A program made the position numbers and the translations under genes. DNA of 64,000 nt from Trachythela sp. YZ-2020. Lineage: Eukaryota > Cnidaria > Anthozoa > Malacalcyonacea > Clavulariidae. Every line of letters starts with the position of its first letter. The first letter of the stretch is position 1. Of this stretch, positions 1 through 11,811 are shown in pieces. The notes beneath the pieces were generated by a model. It worked only from the letters and a program-made list of their open reading frames with translations, ran no database searches and was not told the origin of the DNA. The stretch spans positions 2,604,001 to 2,668,000 of the forward strand of contig JADLSH010000279.1 of the NCBI GenBank assembly GCA_016169945.1. Direction: 5' to 3'.

Positions 1-1074
1 ATGCCAATATATCCTTCCAACAACTTCTCATTGACAGATTTTCCCTGTTGTGCAAGTGCAGTGAGAGCCAGTGCTTTGTATAGACCATCTCTACCAACTG
101 ATCCTTCGTGACTTGGATCTGCACTTTCATATATCTAAACAGATATTGAATATGATATCAAGAGACATGAGACCAACAGCACTACACAATCTCATTTTAA
201 TATATTCATTATACTATACTAAGATGCTAGATAACTACAGAAACTGTTTAACTGAACCTCCTGAAGCAGTTCCGATGATGAAAATAGCATTTTGTGAAAT
301 AGACACAAATTTTGTGTTCCCGCCAAAATTGTGCAGGAGTTTAGCTAGCACTTGCCGGGCTAGCCTGCCTCGTGTGAAGCAAATCACAAAGTGGCCCAGC
401 AAAGCGAGCCAGCTTGGTTTACTGGGCCAACTTGGCTCCTAAGAACAGCCCCTTTATAAAACACAAGAAAATGACAAAGTAGGGTCAGCATTGCAGCTTA
501 ATGGGCTAACAAGAGACACAAGTGGATAATCTGGTTAGCCCATTATCACCCATTAACTTTCCCCTGAACAAGAAAAATTGTCTGGCTTTAGACAGAGTTC
601 AATAACAAAGTAGATCACATAATTAGGGCACAATTAATCTACACGTGCCATCACAAATCCATAATATTTGCATTAGCCATACATGGGCATAAAAGGAATC
701 AAATATTAAACCGACTTTATAATGCACATCACAAATGGGTGTATTCTGATTGAATCCAAATTTAATACAAAACGCAGCCCCCTTTGCACTCACCGTAGCG
801 ACAGTGGCAATTGCTAAACCAGATTTTGTCAGGACCTTATGCAAGACATCCTTGTCGATTTTACTCGATCCGTCTGTACAGAGAATTTGATAAACCTCTC
901 GATAAAATGCGGGAATTGTCCCTGTTAAAACAATAATAAAGCTATAAAAACACAGGAATGACGAGGATATAATAAAAGGAAGCTATATACTTGCTTATAT
1001 GCAAAAGAGTTGTTTATTTTGTGGAAATAAAACAGCAAAACAAAAGGTTGGAACTTACCATAGGTCATCGACAT
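1..1074 (-). CDS. EH-domain protein, probably SNX8-like, 5' exons (partial)
   Basis: Three minus-strand exons can be joined: 1059-1074 (ATG and 16 coding bases, donor GTAAGTTC), 794-921 (acceptor TTTTAACAG, donor GTGAGTGC) and 134 down to 1 (acceptor TTTAG), which continues beyond the window. Exons 1 and 2 total exactly 48 codons, so exon 3 starts in phase 0. The product begins MSMTYGTIPAFYREVYQIL and runs through DPSHEGSVGRDGLYKALAL. This fits an Eps15-homology (EH) domain: paired helices, the calcium-loop-like D-x-x-x-G-x-V, then a helix. EH domains bind NPF peptides in endocytic traffic. The run ALALTALAQQGK recalls the N-terminus of SNX8-type sorting nexins, from memory only. The PX and BAR parts would lie outside the window. 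The exon structure is well supported; the family name less so. Confidence 0.62.
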
Positions 1075-1473
1075 TTTGCACTTGCATGGGTTGTGCAAGG
1101 TGATATCCGATACACTTCAAAAAACCATCGCTCAAAAGTAGAAGGTCTTTGAAACAAAACATGCATTTCAAAATCAATAGGCAAAGATTTTTCAAAGAAA
1201 AAAAACTTTGTTTTTGCTCAAGCCTAGGTACAACCCCTGGTCACACCTCAACTAAAAGCCCTGGGAACAAGGTTGGCCAGGGTAGGGGGTGTGGCTAGTG
1301 GGTGTGACCTTCATTGCAGTACACACCAGCTCATTGATACACCATCGAATGGTGAGACCACATTGATCAGTGAGATCTTGGGTTGTCAAATAGATGGAAT
1401 TTTGTCTTATATCATTTGTCAAATAGGATTCACTTCTACACAAATTACAAAATCGTCAGGTCGCTTGGTGTTT

Positions 1474-1642
1474 AGATCTATACAGAATTGACAAAAGCAC
1501 CAAACTTTTCTCAGACTTTCATCTGGTTGCCATCTTGTAATATATAGCTTCCAAACAATTTCAAAATTTTGGGCTCCAATCAAAGGTCACCAGTTAAAGG
1601 TCTGAGAAAAGTGTCGTGCTTTTGCCCATTCTGTATAGATCT
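1474..1642. mobile_element. MITE-like foldback element, about 169 bp
   Basis: The two ends are near-perfect inverted repeats of about 45 bp. The left arm starts AGATCTATACAGAAT at 1474. The right arm, from about 1596 to 1642, is its reverse complement with a few mismatches. There is no coding capacity. It lies just upstream of the ATG of the EH-domain gene and downstream of UBA2. Confidence 0.7.
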
Positions 1643-2028
1643 CTCTATTTTTGCGCTACACAACCCGACGTACTAAAACGCAGTAAAAAAAAGTACACCA
1701 ATGTTCAGTCAAGATAAGTAATATACATTCAAAAATCAAAATATCGGTTACATTACTGCGTTTTAAAAACAAACTATTTCATGTTCTTTGAAGAAGTCGT
1801 ATCATATCAAATATTCTATTTAACCTTTTTGTCAGCCTAATCCAACAATTTCAAAGCAAAGGTATAAACGCTTGTAAACATATGTATGCTTTAAATTCCA
1901 ATCAGTCATCGCATTTTTAAAAATACAACTCACTTTATGTTATCAATCTGTGTTTTTCATGCAATTGTAGAAACTTTACCACCTAAGCTTAAAAACTTCT
2001 ATTGATAAGAAAACAGTTCATATTTCAC

Positions 2029-4152
2029 TCAATCGTCATCAAGGACTACAACTACCGGCTCTTCTTTTTCGCCATTTTTGTCTCCAGAAACTTTAAACTT
2101 TCCACCACCACCATCATGATCATCATCATCATCATCGTCATCATCATCAATCACCATAACAACAGGTTCGGAATCCAGATTGTCATTTTCCGATTCTGAC
2201 AAAGCGTCAACATCAATGACAGATGTTGGCTCCGACCTACTCTCCAATTCCTCGGACACCAAACTACCATTTGCATGAAACAAAAACTGTTGTTTGCTAC
2301 CAACACTTTGTAACTCGTTATCATTCGTTAAATCTATCCGAGCGTGCTTTTGGGTTAATTCAGGACCATCGCTTAACGAATCACTAGCTTTTCTCTTCCT
2401 GTTCTCTTCTTTTCTAATTTCTATCGGTTCCTCGTTAGCATCCATTGTTATCTCGTTAGCACCTGCACCCATCGTTACATCGTTAGCATCTTCACCCATC
2501 GCTACATCCTTTTTGTCATCCACTTTCTCCACATCCTGCAGGATTTTAAATTCCTCGTCATCAGCCATGTTGCTACAATTAACAATGTTCAAAACGAGTT
2601 CATAATTCTGATGAAAATCGTCAATTTTCAAACGAGAACTGTTAGTAATTCCAAATTCTGCTAGCATCTTTGAGTTATTCTGGTCAGTCTCTCCTTCCTC
2701 GCTTGAAATTAAAATTGTCCCCTTGCCATTTTCGATTTCGACGTCAGGTGCAATGATGCCAAACTGTTGTTTAAGTAGCTTCTCTTCTAGGACTTTCACA
2801 GTAACCTTGGAGCAATCCAACATGACTTTAGCTTCAGGTTTTGTCGAGCAGACATAACACTTTGGATTTGGTGCAACAAGCGGCGATGGTTGCAGCAAGT
2901 TCTTTCGAACAGACGGCTTCTTGTTGAGGTATATAGTCCGACATTTCCCGATGTCTCCTTGCAAGGCTTTCAATGCTTCGAAAACAATAAGACCGGAAAT
3001 GACAGCATTTGTAGTTGCAATTGCAGGGATGATGTTTCCGGCCATTGATTTAACATCAAAACGACTTTTCCGTTGAATATCAAAAATATGCGCACGAACG
3101 TTACTTGCAGAGACAACGAAGTCTAACGAAGCATCATCATCCTTATCCCAGACCAAAAAATCTCCTTTTCTCATTAGCTCTTCTTTCAACTGTTCCACAC
3201 ATCCTTGGAACTTTTCAATACATTCCTTGATTGTCCAAATTTTTTGATCAGGCAAACAATTCTCGTTATCCGGTAATGAATTCTCGTTAAGATTCTCTAT
3301 ATCTAATGGGATCGGTGCTTTTCGTTCTTTCCATAACTTATCCATAGACAGCAAATACTTTATATCCTCGATAAAAAATTTCTTGACAAGCTTCGTTGGC
3401 TCATACCCAATGCTTTTTGCCCAATCTTGGGTTGAGACTCGTTGTAGCTCGTCTTTTGATGAATTGTTAGCCACAGCTCCGGCATCGCCAACTGCTTCTG
3501 GATCTTCTGCATCTGGCGAGACCTCCTCGTCAGCATCGGCTTCGCCGAACAGTTGGTTAAACAAATGCTTAGCCCAGACGATGCAATGAATTGGCTCGGA
3601 CGGCGTGTTTCGGATTGTACACCCAGGGAACGTTTTCTGGTGTGGCTTGGGCTGACACTCGTAACATTCTGTCTCGCCTTTTTGGATAACCGTAACCTGT
3701 CCGAGGTAACCTGCTGTACCACTCTCGACCAATGGCACGCCAGCGGCGAGGCACATCCGATTCACATGATTCCGTGCAGCTCGATTATCTAAAGCATTCA
3801 AAACGACCGAAAACTTTTGAAAAAAGTTTAAGTCATAATCTGGACTCATAATGCTATCGTGATACGCCCTTATATTCGCTTCAGGGTTGAACTCGATTGC
3901 ACTTTCTCGCGCTACTTTCGCCTTTGATTTGCCGACATGTTGCTTTTGAAATAGGAACTGCCTGTTCAAATTACTCACATCAATCGTATCCAAATCAATG
4001 ACTTCAATATCGTTAAACCCGGTTAAAACGAGTGTTTTAAGAAGTTCACAACCAATTCCACCGGCTCCAACAACTAAAACTTTACAATTTTCGAGTTTTT
4101 GGTATAAATGTTTGCCCAAATTGCCGCTTTGAATCTCCCCAAATTTCGCCAT
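2029..4152 (-). CDS. UBA2: SUMO-activating enzyme subunit 2 (UBA2/SAE2), intronless
   Basis: This is the catalytic subunit of the heterodimeric SUMO E1. It adenylates SUMO, forms a thioester with it and hands it to UBC9 in the nucleus. The 707-residue frame opens with the nucleotide-binding motif GAGGIG (about residues 29-34) and the DLDTIDVSNLNRQFLF segment typical of UBA2. Zinc-ligand pairs are visible as CYEC (163/166) and CYVC (432/435). The active-site cysteine is Cys178 in FPGCTIRNTPSEPIHC. A ubiquitin-fold domain follows (about 437-520). The tail is long, acidic and low-complexity, with a poly-Asp run near residue 680, a KRKA-type basic stretch and a terminal VVVVLDDD that resembles a SUMO-interacting motif. 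Human UBA2 is 640 residues, so the extra length is in this tail. The whole gene is one exon although neighbouring genes have introns. The start at 4152 aligns with the family N-terminus. Confidence 0.96.
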   Translation of the reverse strand: MAKFGEIQSGNLGKHLYQKLENCKVLVVGAGGIGCELLKTLVLTGFNDIEVIDLDTIDVSNLNRQFLFQKQHVGKSKAKVARESAIEFNPEANIRAYHDSIMSPDYDLNFFQKFSVVLNALDNRAARNHVNRMCLAAGVPLVESGTAGYLGQVTVIQKGETECYECQPKPHQKTFPGCTIRNTPSEPIHCIVWAKHLFNQLFGEADADEEVSPDAEDPEAVGDAGAVANNSSKDELQRVSTQDWAKSIGYEPTKLVKKFFIEDIKYLLSMDKLWKERKAPIPLDIENLNENSLPDNENCLPDQKIWTIKECIEKFQGCVEQLKEELMRKGDFLVWDKDDDASLDFVVSASNVRAHIFDIQRKSRFDVKSMAGNIIPAIATTNAVISGLIVFEALKALQGDIGKCRTIYLNKKPSVRKNLLQPSPLVAPNPKCYVCSTKPEAKVMLDCSKVTVKVLEEKLLKQQFGIIAPDVEIENGKGTILISSEEGETDQNNSKMLAEFGITNSSRLKIDDFHQNYELVLNIVNCSNMADDEEFKILQDVEKVDDKKDVAMGEDANDVTMGAGANEITMDANEEPIEIRKEENRKRKASDSLSDGPELTQKHARIDLTNDNELQSVGSKQQFLFHANGSLVSEELESRSEPTSVIDVDALSESENDNLDSEPVVMVIDDDDDDDDDDHDGGGGKFKVSGDKNGEKEEPVVVVLDDD

Positions 4153-5141
4153 GTTTTAGCGCGTGTTTCTTGCAATCTTGCATGTCTTTCGAGATTCGAG
4201 TTCCCTCGCGTGGGGTAACTTTTCGTGTGGTACACGCATGAGAAATTCCGCGCAATTTATTCCGAAATTCAATAAAATTTTGAGTTTTGAAATGCAGAAT
4301 AATAGACCTACTGGTCTGTCTTTATACAAGTCAATAAAGGACCATAACTGGCTGCATGCCGATTGAAATGAAAGACCATAAAATTAAATTGGCCACCTTG
4401 ACCTCGTTGTCATGTTAAAATTTCGGTTGCAACAGCACACGCGACTGCCTTTGTAGTAATGTAGTTTCACAATGAAAGCATATTTTGTATTTTTATACAG
4501 ACTCTCTTGACGAAGGGTTTTTGCTTGAAACTTGAAACGTTGAGAAGTAGTTTTTGGTGGAGACTGTCGCCTGTCGTGAACTTCAAACAATATATTAGCG
4601 CCATATCAAATTCCTAATCGTATTTTTTTTATATTGAACGATATAAACAAACTTTAAATTTTGTCTAAAAATAAAAATAATAAATTAGTTTAAATAGATT
4701 GCCCAACAAAATATACACCAAACAAAAGCGAAATTTTGCATAATTCAATTTATAACAGGTAGTTTGCAGGTACTGGGTATCCGCTTAAGTTAACTCCTGT
4801 TTATTAGTATGCGGTCTGGAATGCGGTATTTTTTTTATCCAAATACCAGTATCTTCTTCGGCATGGAGACAATGTGGAAACATGAAACTCCATGGACAAC
4901 GAACCTTTGCGTCGAGTATACGCGTTTATGTAAAGTCATATACATTGATTTGAATTTGTTATAATTTTGGGGAAATCTTTTAGTTGTTAAATACGTTTTT
5001 CTAGAGCTATGTTGCCAATGAATTGCTTTGTCTTGATCGGTGTTATGGCGGAAATTACCGAGATTAAACAATTCACGTTCGTATTTTAATACCGGATTTC
5101 AATGCTCAAGCAATTTATAGGCTGGTCTTCGTTGCTGTATA
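4153..5141. promoter_or_regulatory. Shared 5' spacer between divergent UBA2 and inversin genes
   Basis: About 990 bp separate two start codons that face away from each other, so both promoters must lie here or overlap. The spacer is AT-rich and I see no convincing TATA box. About 4499-4545 holds a diverged piece of a repeat that also occurs downstream of the Kelch genes (shared core GCTTGAAAC preceded by TTGACGAAG). No other gene is evident. Confidence 0.5.
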
Positions 5142-8100
5142 ATGGATTCACCGAAGTTGAATATAGGGGACATCACATTAAACACGTTTCACACAGGCAC
5201 AGACCTGCATACGGCCGCGGTAAATGGCGATAAACTAACTATTGAAAGAATCTTAAACCAACAAGGCGATATTCAAACGCTAAACAAGGGGGATAAATAC
5301 GGTCGAACGGCTTTGGTTTATACAGTTTTTGGCGATTGGTACGAATGCGCGGAAATATTAGTCCGTCACGGAGCGAGTATACAACAAATTGACGCCGACA
5401 AACGAAGCGTACTGCATTGGGCTGCCTATTTAGATCGGCCAAAATTCATTAAATTATTTCTTGAACATGTTGATTCGAATTTGGAATGCAATTTTGGCGA
5501 CAAAGATGGCAGAACGGCATTGCATTACGCTGCGATGCAAGCGAATTCCAAATGCCTGCGTTTACTATTGAAACGATTAATGCTGAATAAACGTACTTTG
5601 AATACGACGGACAATGAGCAAATGTCAGCGCTCCATTGGAGTGTATTTTATAACCGTCTGGAAAATTTTAAACTACTCTTACGCGAAGGCGCTGATACGA
5701 CTAAGTGGGACGCGAAAGGAAGGTGTTTGCTACATATGGCTGTGCTTAACCCGAACGCAGATTCTGTACGAATCGCGCGCATTTTGCTAAAACTTAATCG
5801 ACACATGTCGCGTAAATTTGACTACCGTAAATGCACGTCTCTTCATCTTGCCGTTGCTAATGGCAACCAGGAGTTAGTACGCGAATTATGCATGGCCGAA
5901 GAGTCCGCTTTGAATGATCTCGATGATTTATCGCGCAGTGTTTTACACTATGCCGTACTAAGGAATGATATTGAACTTATTAACATTCTAATATCTGCTG
6001 GAGTATTGGCCCATCATGTAGACAACACAGGGGCGACCGTGCTTCATTACGCAGCTAAAAACGACAACGCGCAAATCGTGAGACGCTTTTTGGACTGTTA
6101 CAAAAACTTTGAAGATTCCACTGATTATCAGGGACGGACCGCACTTGTGTGGGCTGCTAGTGAGGGGTCACTAGACGTTCTCAAATTAATGTTAAAAAAT
6201 CTGAGCTACTTTAATATCCATGCGAGCGACGAACAAGGTTTGACAGCATTGCATTTTGCATGTTTTGCTGGCCATGAGAAATGTGTTCAACTGCTTATTG
6301 AAAACTCGGCAGACATCTCCCAGCCAGATAAACTCGGTCAAACAGCATTATTCAAAGCATGCCAGCAAGGCCACCGAAAAATTATCGATATTTTAATGGG
6401 TAGAACAGGGCATCGTGGTGCAATTAGCGATGTTAATGGTCATGGTGCAACATTCATGGATAATGATGGATATCAAGTCAACACTAGACAGGGGATGTTA
6501 AAGGATAATACAGCTACAATAGGGACACATTTGTTTTCTATCCAAGAAGAATCAGTGGTATCCATGGATACCCTTAAAACTTTTGAATGGTCACACGATG
6601 ATGAGAGGGGGCATTTACTTCCCAGGGACAAGGGGTCTCTTTCCAGGTGTTACACTTCGGAGGGTCCAAAACCCGAGGGCAAACATGATCACAGAATGAA
6701 AGAGTTTAATTCCTGGGAACATACGTTGCGAACCGTGGACTCAGGAGAGTTTAGCAAGGCTTGTGCAGACAGGGAGTTTCCATCAGAGAGATTGGGCATC
6801 CACGAGCTCGAAGATGACAATGGGTGTACCCCTCTGCACTTTGCAGCCCATGCAGGCCACACACCTGTGTGTACGTGGCTGCTTAGTGAAGGGGTGGACC
6901 CAGCGAAGAAGGACGTACAGGGGCGCACGGCCCTACACGGGGCCGCGTTTAAAGGACACACAGAGTGCATGGCATTAATGTTGTCACATGACCCGGACTT
7001 AGTAAACGACCGCGACAATGATGGCTACTCTGTGTTGCATCATGCCGCAATCAATGGTCAATTAGAAGCCGTAAAACTCCTCGTGTCCGATCCCTTTCAG
7101 GCGTTTTTAAATTACCGCGTGAAGTCCACAGACTGGACACCCCTGGATTTCGCAATGGCCGCCGACCACCAAGATGTGATACAGTTTCTGATGGATAATG
7201 GAGCGCTGACGATAGCCTGGCTCCAAGATGTCGCGGCCGACAAGATTAAAAAGTTCTTGAGGCGTTTGGTATTACGGAGACGCGAAGCAAAGGTGAAGCC
7301 GTTGATTGAAAGACATAATCAGTTAACAAAGGAGGAAAACTTGAAACATTGTGAAAATGACGATAAAATTGGGAAGGAAGATGTCATAGATGGCATCACA
7401 AATAATGACGTAATTGTTGGCGTCATACGTGATGACGTCACAACTGATAACGTCGCACATGATGACGTCGTTGATGACGTCACACATGATAAAGTCACGA
7501 AGAGTGGCGTCATTGATGACGTCATTTATAAGAACAATGAAACGGTCGGTTGTCATGGAAACGATGACGTCATTAAGGAACAAAGTACCCAAGAAACAAA
7601 GGAAAATAATAGTAGTGAAGCGAATTCCAATTTGAAATCGGAGAATAATCGTTCTACGACGGACGACGAGCAACGACGAACGTTTGCGAGTATGTTTGGC
7701 GAGACTGAAATATGTGATAACACTAAACAGATTTTGTTGCTCGATGCTTGTTGCCATGGCGACGTAGCACGTGTACAAAAGTTACTACAGGGGAACATAG
7801 ACTTGGGCTATCGAAACGAAAATGGTTGCACTGCTTTGCATTTCGCAGCCGCTCAGGGAAATGATACGATTTGCGAATATTTACTAGAACATGGAGCGGC
7901 AACATACACGCGGGATATAAACGGACGTACTGCCCTACATAACGCAGCAATAGCTGGCAATACTAAATGCGTGTCACTGTTATTAAGTTATAACAAAGAT
8001 CTTACATCGTATCTGGATTGCGACCACCGAAGTACTTTACATTATGCTGCCGGTATGGGGCATCTTGATGCAGTGAGGTTACTGTTATCTGAAAACAGTA

Positions 8101-10134
8101 CGGTCCAGGACGTCCGCGCGAAATCAACACCGCGGACCGCATTAGATTGCGCAATTCTCGGACACCATGATGACGTCATTGAATTTATGATAAGCAAAGG
8201 CCTGCAACCGAGCGGGTTGTTGGATCGGGCAGCGGGTTATCCAGACAAGTTGTCGTAAGTGGTTAGAACGTAAAATAATTTCAGTGGAAACTCATGGGGA
8301 ACCTTTTAAAAATACTGAAAATGGTTTGATAAATAATCAAGATAACTCGAAGAACGGCCAAAATAAAGAAAAAGCTGTCAAAAATACTGAATACGGTTTA
8401 GTAAAGAATGAAAAACCTTTGAAAAACGGTCAAAGTGGAGAAAAACGTTTCAAAAATACTCAAAACGGGTTGAAAAATTATGAAAACCCCTCAACGCTAA
8501 GCGACAGTTGCTCCAAAGTGAAGTTTAACAAAACACACCACTCTGTGCACAAAATTTCTTCGAGCATTCAATCGAAATACTCCACATTAGAACCGGATCA
8601 AAACTCCAGCCCAACGAACTCTAATCCGATTAGGAGATTATCTGAGAATTTCTCGGACGGGATTAAATCTAATCCTGAAACGGATTACGAATATTCGAGA
8701 AGTGGGGCTATAGATGGTTTCACTCATTCAAAATATTTGCCAGATTCAAGCAACTTTAGCTCTCCAATGCGGGATAACAGTGCGCGGTCGCAAGTGAGTA
8801 CTGGCTTAACTTTTGCCCAATCAAATATAGACAACCTCTCGCGCGCACCTGAAAGTGTAATCGTAGCGGGCGGGGAGAAAGAGAGGATATTTCAGTTGCG
8901 CAACAATTGGGAGCGCATTGCGCTACTTCGACGCAAAAAACAAGCCGCGCTTGTAATACAGAGACGCTTTAGAAAGCACTTAGAAACGTCTAAAGGCAGT
9001 GCCGATGATAAAAATGGCATTAAAGAATGCGAAACGGAAGTAGACAAGAGAGATATACATGTTAATGCCAAAGAACAACCAGGCGGAATCTCGTTGACGC
9101 AAAACCATGAGAAAATATGCAATTTGGATACACAACTTGACAACAATCGCATTAGCATGCTTGGTAAGACTGTAGCTTTCAATTCAACAAAAGAACTTGA
9201 CAAAAATAGATCTAGCCTGCCGGATAAAACTCTAACTTCGCCTCAAACAACTGACAGTGATAACTTGAGAGAGACTAAGTTTTTAAAGTCAAATAGAGTT
9301 CAGTCAAGTCAGCAGAATAAAGTCGACTCAAGTTCGGGAGTTTATATTCAAGAAACCCCATCACCGAAAAGGCTTACTCGGAAAGCCGTCGTGAACCGAC
9401 TACGTACGACATCGCCCGAATATAGTTCTTCCGAAAACGAACCTTCGCGCGAAAAACGTGAGTACAAGAGCACCTTCCCGTTGTTGTCTCCGAAATCATC
9501 CACGTCAGCGAACGGACGGTCGCCTGGCAACCAACGTGTGAACCAGTTGCCTACAAACAAACGTGCCAATCCGTTGTCTAGCAACAGACGTGTTGACGTG
9601 GCACCAATGTCTCCGAAGTCTAGTTCAACTTCATCGAATCGGTCGCCCAGCAACCCAAGTGTGAACAATAGACATGCTAACTCGTCGCCTAGCAACAGAC
9701 GTGTCGACGTGGCACCAATATTGAGTAAAAACGATCTGGTCAATCAATGGCTCTCTGACGCACTTGTTAGTGGAAATGCGTCGAATACGAAAATTACAAA
9801 TATACAGAATGGGATGTCAAACTCGGAGGCGCAGTCAAGAAAAACCGATCCTTCAGAAGGTGCTCGTAGACCGTCGTCGCACTCCGCCCGTGTTCGGAGA
9901 GACTCGCTGATTAAGAATGTATACGGATCGCCAGCAGCGCTTTCATATAACTTTGCTTTAGATACGTATCATCCGCTGGCATCACGACGTGGGCGCAAGG
10001 ACACGGCGTTTCCATTTGGAACTAGTAGCAGAGTAAGACCAAATAGTATGACACGTGTTGAAGGGGGATGGGTGCACACAGCCGACTTTTCCCCGGATTC
10101 TCCCCCCAGTGAATCGTGTAATAATACGTGTTAG
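5142..10134 (+). CDS. INVS: Inversin-like ankyrin/IQ protein with a single-base frame break
   Basis: Inversin is a ciliary and cell-junction protein acting in the nephronophthisis complex and in canonical versus planar-polarity Wnt signalling. The N-terminus (TDLHTAAVNGDK, then RTALVYTVFGDW) and the ankyrin stack up to about residue 420 follow vertebrate inversin. A non-ankyrin insert of about 125 residues (nt 6410-6790) interrupts the stack. A second ankyrin block (nt 6815-7210) ends in a degenerate IQ-like segment, DVAADKIKKFLRRL. After an Asp/Val-rich linker comes a third ankyrin block (nt 7800-8220) resembling the second. The frame stops at 8258, but the +1 frame, open from 8194, carries VIQTSCRKWLERK (an IQ motif) exactly where IQ1 is expected. 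It runs on to 10134 with a second IQ (KKQAALVIQRRFRK, about nt 8935-8975) and a C-terminal IKNVYGS box like inversin. One extra G in the GGG run at 8234-8236 explains the break. Confidence 0.88.
7380..7575 (+). repeat. In-frame DDV-type minisatellite rich in TGACGTCA
   Basis: Inside the inversin coding region a degenerate 9-15 bp repeat encodes runs such as DDVTTDNV and DDVVDDVTHD. The core TGACGTC recurs about six times, several times as the full palindrome TGACGTCA. It forms the linker between the second and third ankyrin blocks. Confidence 0.75.
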
Positions 10135-10344
10135 AATGGTTTTATATATATTAAAAGTCATTTTAAAGATAGTGGAATCTACAGCCAAAACTTGAAACCG
10201 CAAAACATTGACCGCGAAGCGCGAAACCCACAATAGATGTGTTTTTTTGTTACGGGGTTAGTTATGCGTGCATGTTGATATGTTGTTTATACTATTTTCC
10301 ATATCAATCATATATATCGTACCGAATCGTAGCATGTTTCTTTG
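10135..10344. other. 3' flank of inversin gene
   Basis: This AT-rich stretch has no recognisable coding region. It is the last unique sequence before the repeated units of the Kelch array begin. Confidence 0.4.
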
Positions 10345-10625
10345 TTTCCTGAGCACTCGATATGACGTTACGATACGTTTGAAGTGGAAAACGGCCTATG
10401 CCAATTAATTACATGTTTGGAGTAGGGCTCTGTTTAAACTAGCTTGCGTAGCTAAATCAGTAGCCTGCATGTGCACAGATCTACTTATTTGGCTCCTTAT
10501 TTAGCAGCCTCATTTATAGGGCAAAACCAGACCACCTGAAAATTTTAAGGCGGCAAATAAGTAGGTCTGTGCTCAGGCTATTAAATCGGATATCGCTGTA
10601 TAAATGTTGATTAAACAAACAAAAA
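10345..10625. repeat. Unit-boundary block with internal hairpin element (copy 1 of 4)
   Basis: The same block recurs near 15184-15455, 29940-30215 and 35048-35335. Inside it, about 10463-10583, is a foldback of about 120 bp: a left arm reading AGCCTGCATGTGCACAGATC and a right arm that is its imperfect reverse complement, ending TGTGCTCAGGCT. Downstream come one or two copies of a motif beginning CATTGCCAGTATAGATCACG. Confidence 0.75.
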
Positions 10626-10934
10626 ATATAATCGGGGGAAAATCTGGGCTAATTTGTTCTCAGAATCATTGCCAGTATAGATCACGCTATTCTAGCTGGT
10701 TCGTCTGGATAGCTCGTCTTGTGTTTAAACTAAGACAGACGATATGTCTATAAATATGGTGTTAGGCGAACTAGGACCATTGCCAGTATAGATCACGCTA
10801 TTCTGGCTTGTCCATGTAGATTGTTTGTCTTATATTTACAATAAGATGGATGTTCCGTAAGATAGCGCCCCTATCATAATTCAAGCCAAAGAAAAAGTCC
10901 GAAAGTGAAACTCTATTAGAGAGACCTTATTGTT

Positions 10935-11811
10935 CTAATATAACAAGCTTCCCAGAACAGATTTTCCAAGTAATATTTACACAGATTTTATGCATACTTT
11001 TCTATAATTAAACCTTGGTGGCAGCGCTAAAATGATGCATCACAAGTTACAAAAGAACGCAGTTTGATATCCATGCTTCGTCATCAAAATATCAATGTTT
11101 ATTATCAGAAGTGAAACTATGAATGATTTATGGTTTTCTCTGTCAAAAACACCAGCATTTGGTGGAAAAATTACTTAACACTAATTACTTAACGCTAGGA
11201 ACATAGTTTTAGAGGAATTAAATTGTGTGAATACAACAAGCTTCCCAGAACAAAATTTACAAGTAATAGTTAAAGACAATTTTATGCCTACTTTTCTTTA
11301 ATTAAACCTTTGTGGCAGCGCTAAAATGAGGTATTATGACTTACACAAAAGAACACAGTTTGATATCTATGCTTCGTTGGGTGATCTAATCATCTTGCTA
11401 ACAAAATATCAATGTTTATTATCAGAAGTGAAACTGTGAATGATTTAGTGTCTGCTCTGTCAAAAACACCAGCATTTGGTGGAAAAGTTGTATTACTTAA
11501 CACTATACTTGTTTAAAAGTTAGAAACATAGTTTAAGAGGGATGAAATTGTATTAATATAACAAGCTTCCAGGAACAGAATTTCCAAGTAATATTTAAAC
11601 ACATTTTATGCATACTTTTCTTTAATTCACTTTGGTCGCGCTAAAATGATCTGTTATGACTTACAAAAGAACACAGTTTGATATCGATACTATCTGAGGT
11701 GGTCTTATGATATAACGACCCACCATCAGATCCATATTTCATTACGAACAAGGAATCTCTCCAAGACAAGGTCTTTACAATCTGTCTTTCAAACAACGAT
11801 ATCGAAGAGAA
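10935..11811 (+). promoter_or_regulatory. Promoter-like repeat array upstream of Kelch gene 1 (3 units)
   Basis: Units of roughly 300-325 bp begin near 10942, 11235 and 11560 with AACAAGCTTCC. Each carries a TTCN3GAA palindrome (TTCCCAGAA twice, TTCCAGGAA in the gene-proximal unit). The full units carry AGAAGTGAAAC (near 11107 and 11424). The last unit runs into a conserved 5' leader ending GATATCGAAGAGAA just before the ATG. No TATA box is evident, and promoter function is inferred from position and conservation before each gene. Confidence 0.6.

Noticed and set aside
8255..8284. 30-nt intron (GTAAGT...TTTCAG) in the inversin gene
   Set aside because: It is too short for a normal intron, leaves the frame unchanged, and would remove the IQ motif read through by the +1 frame.
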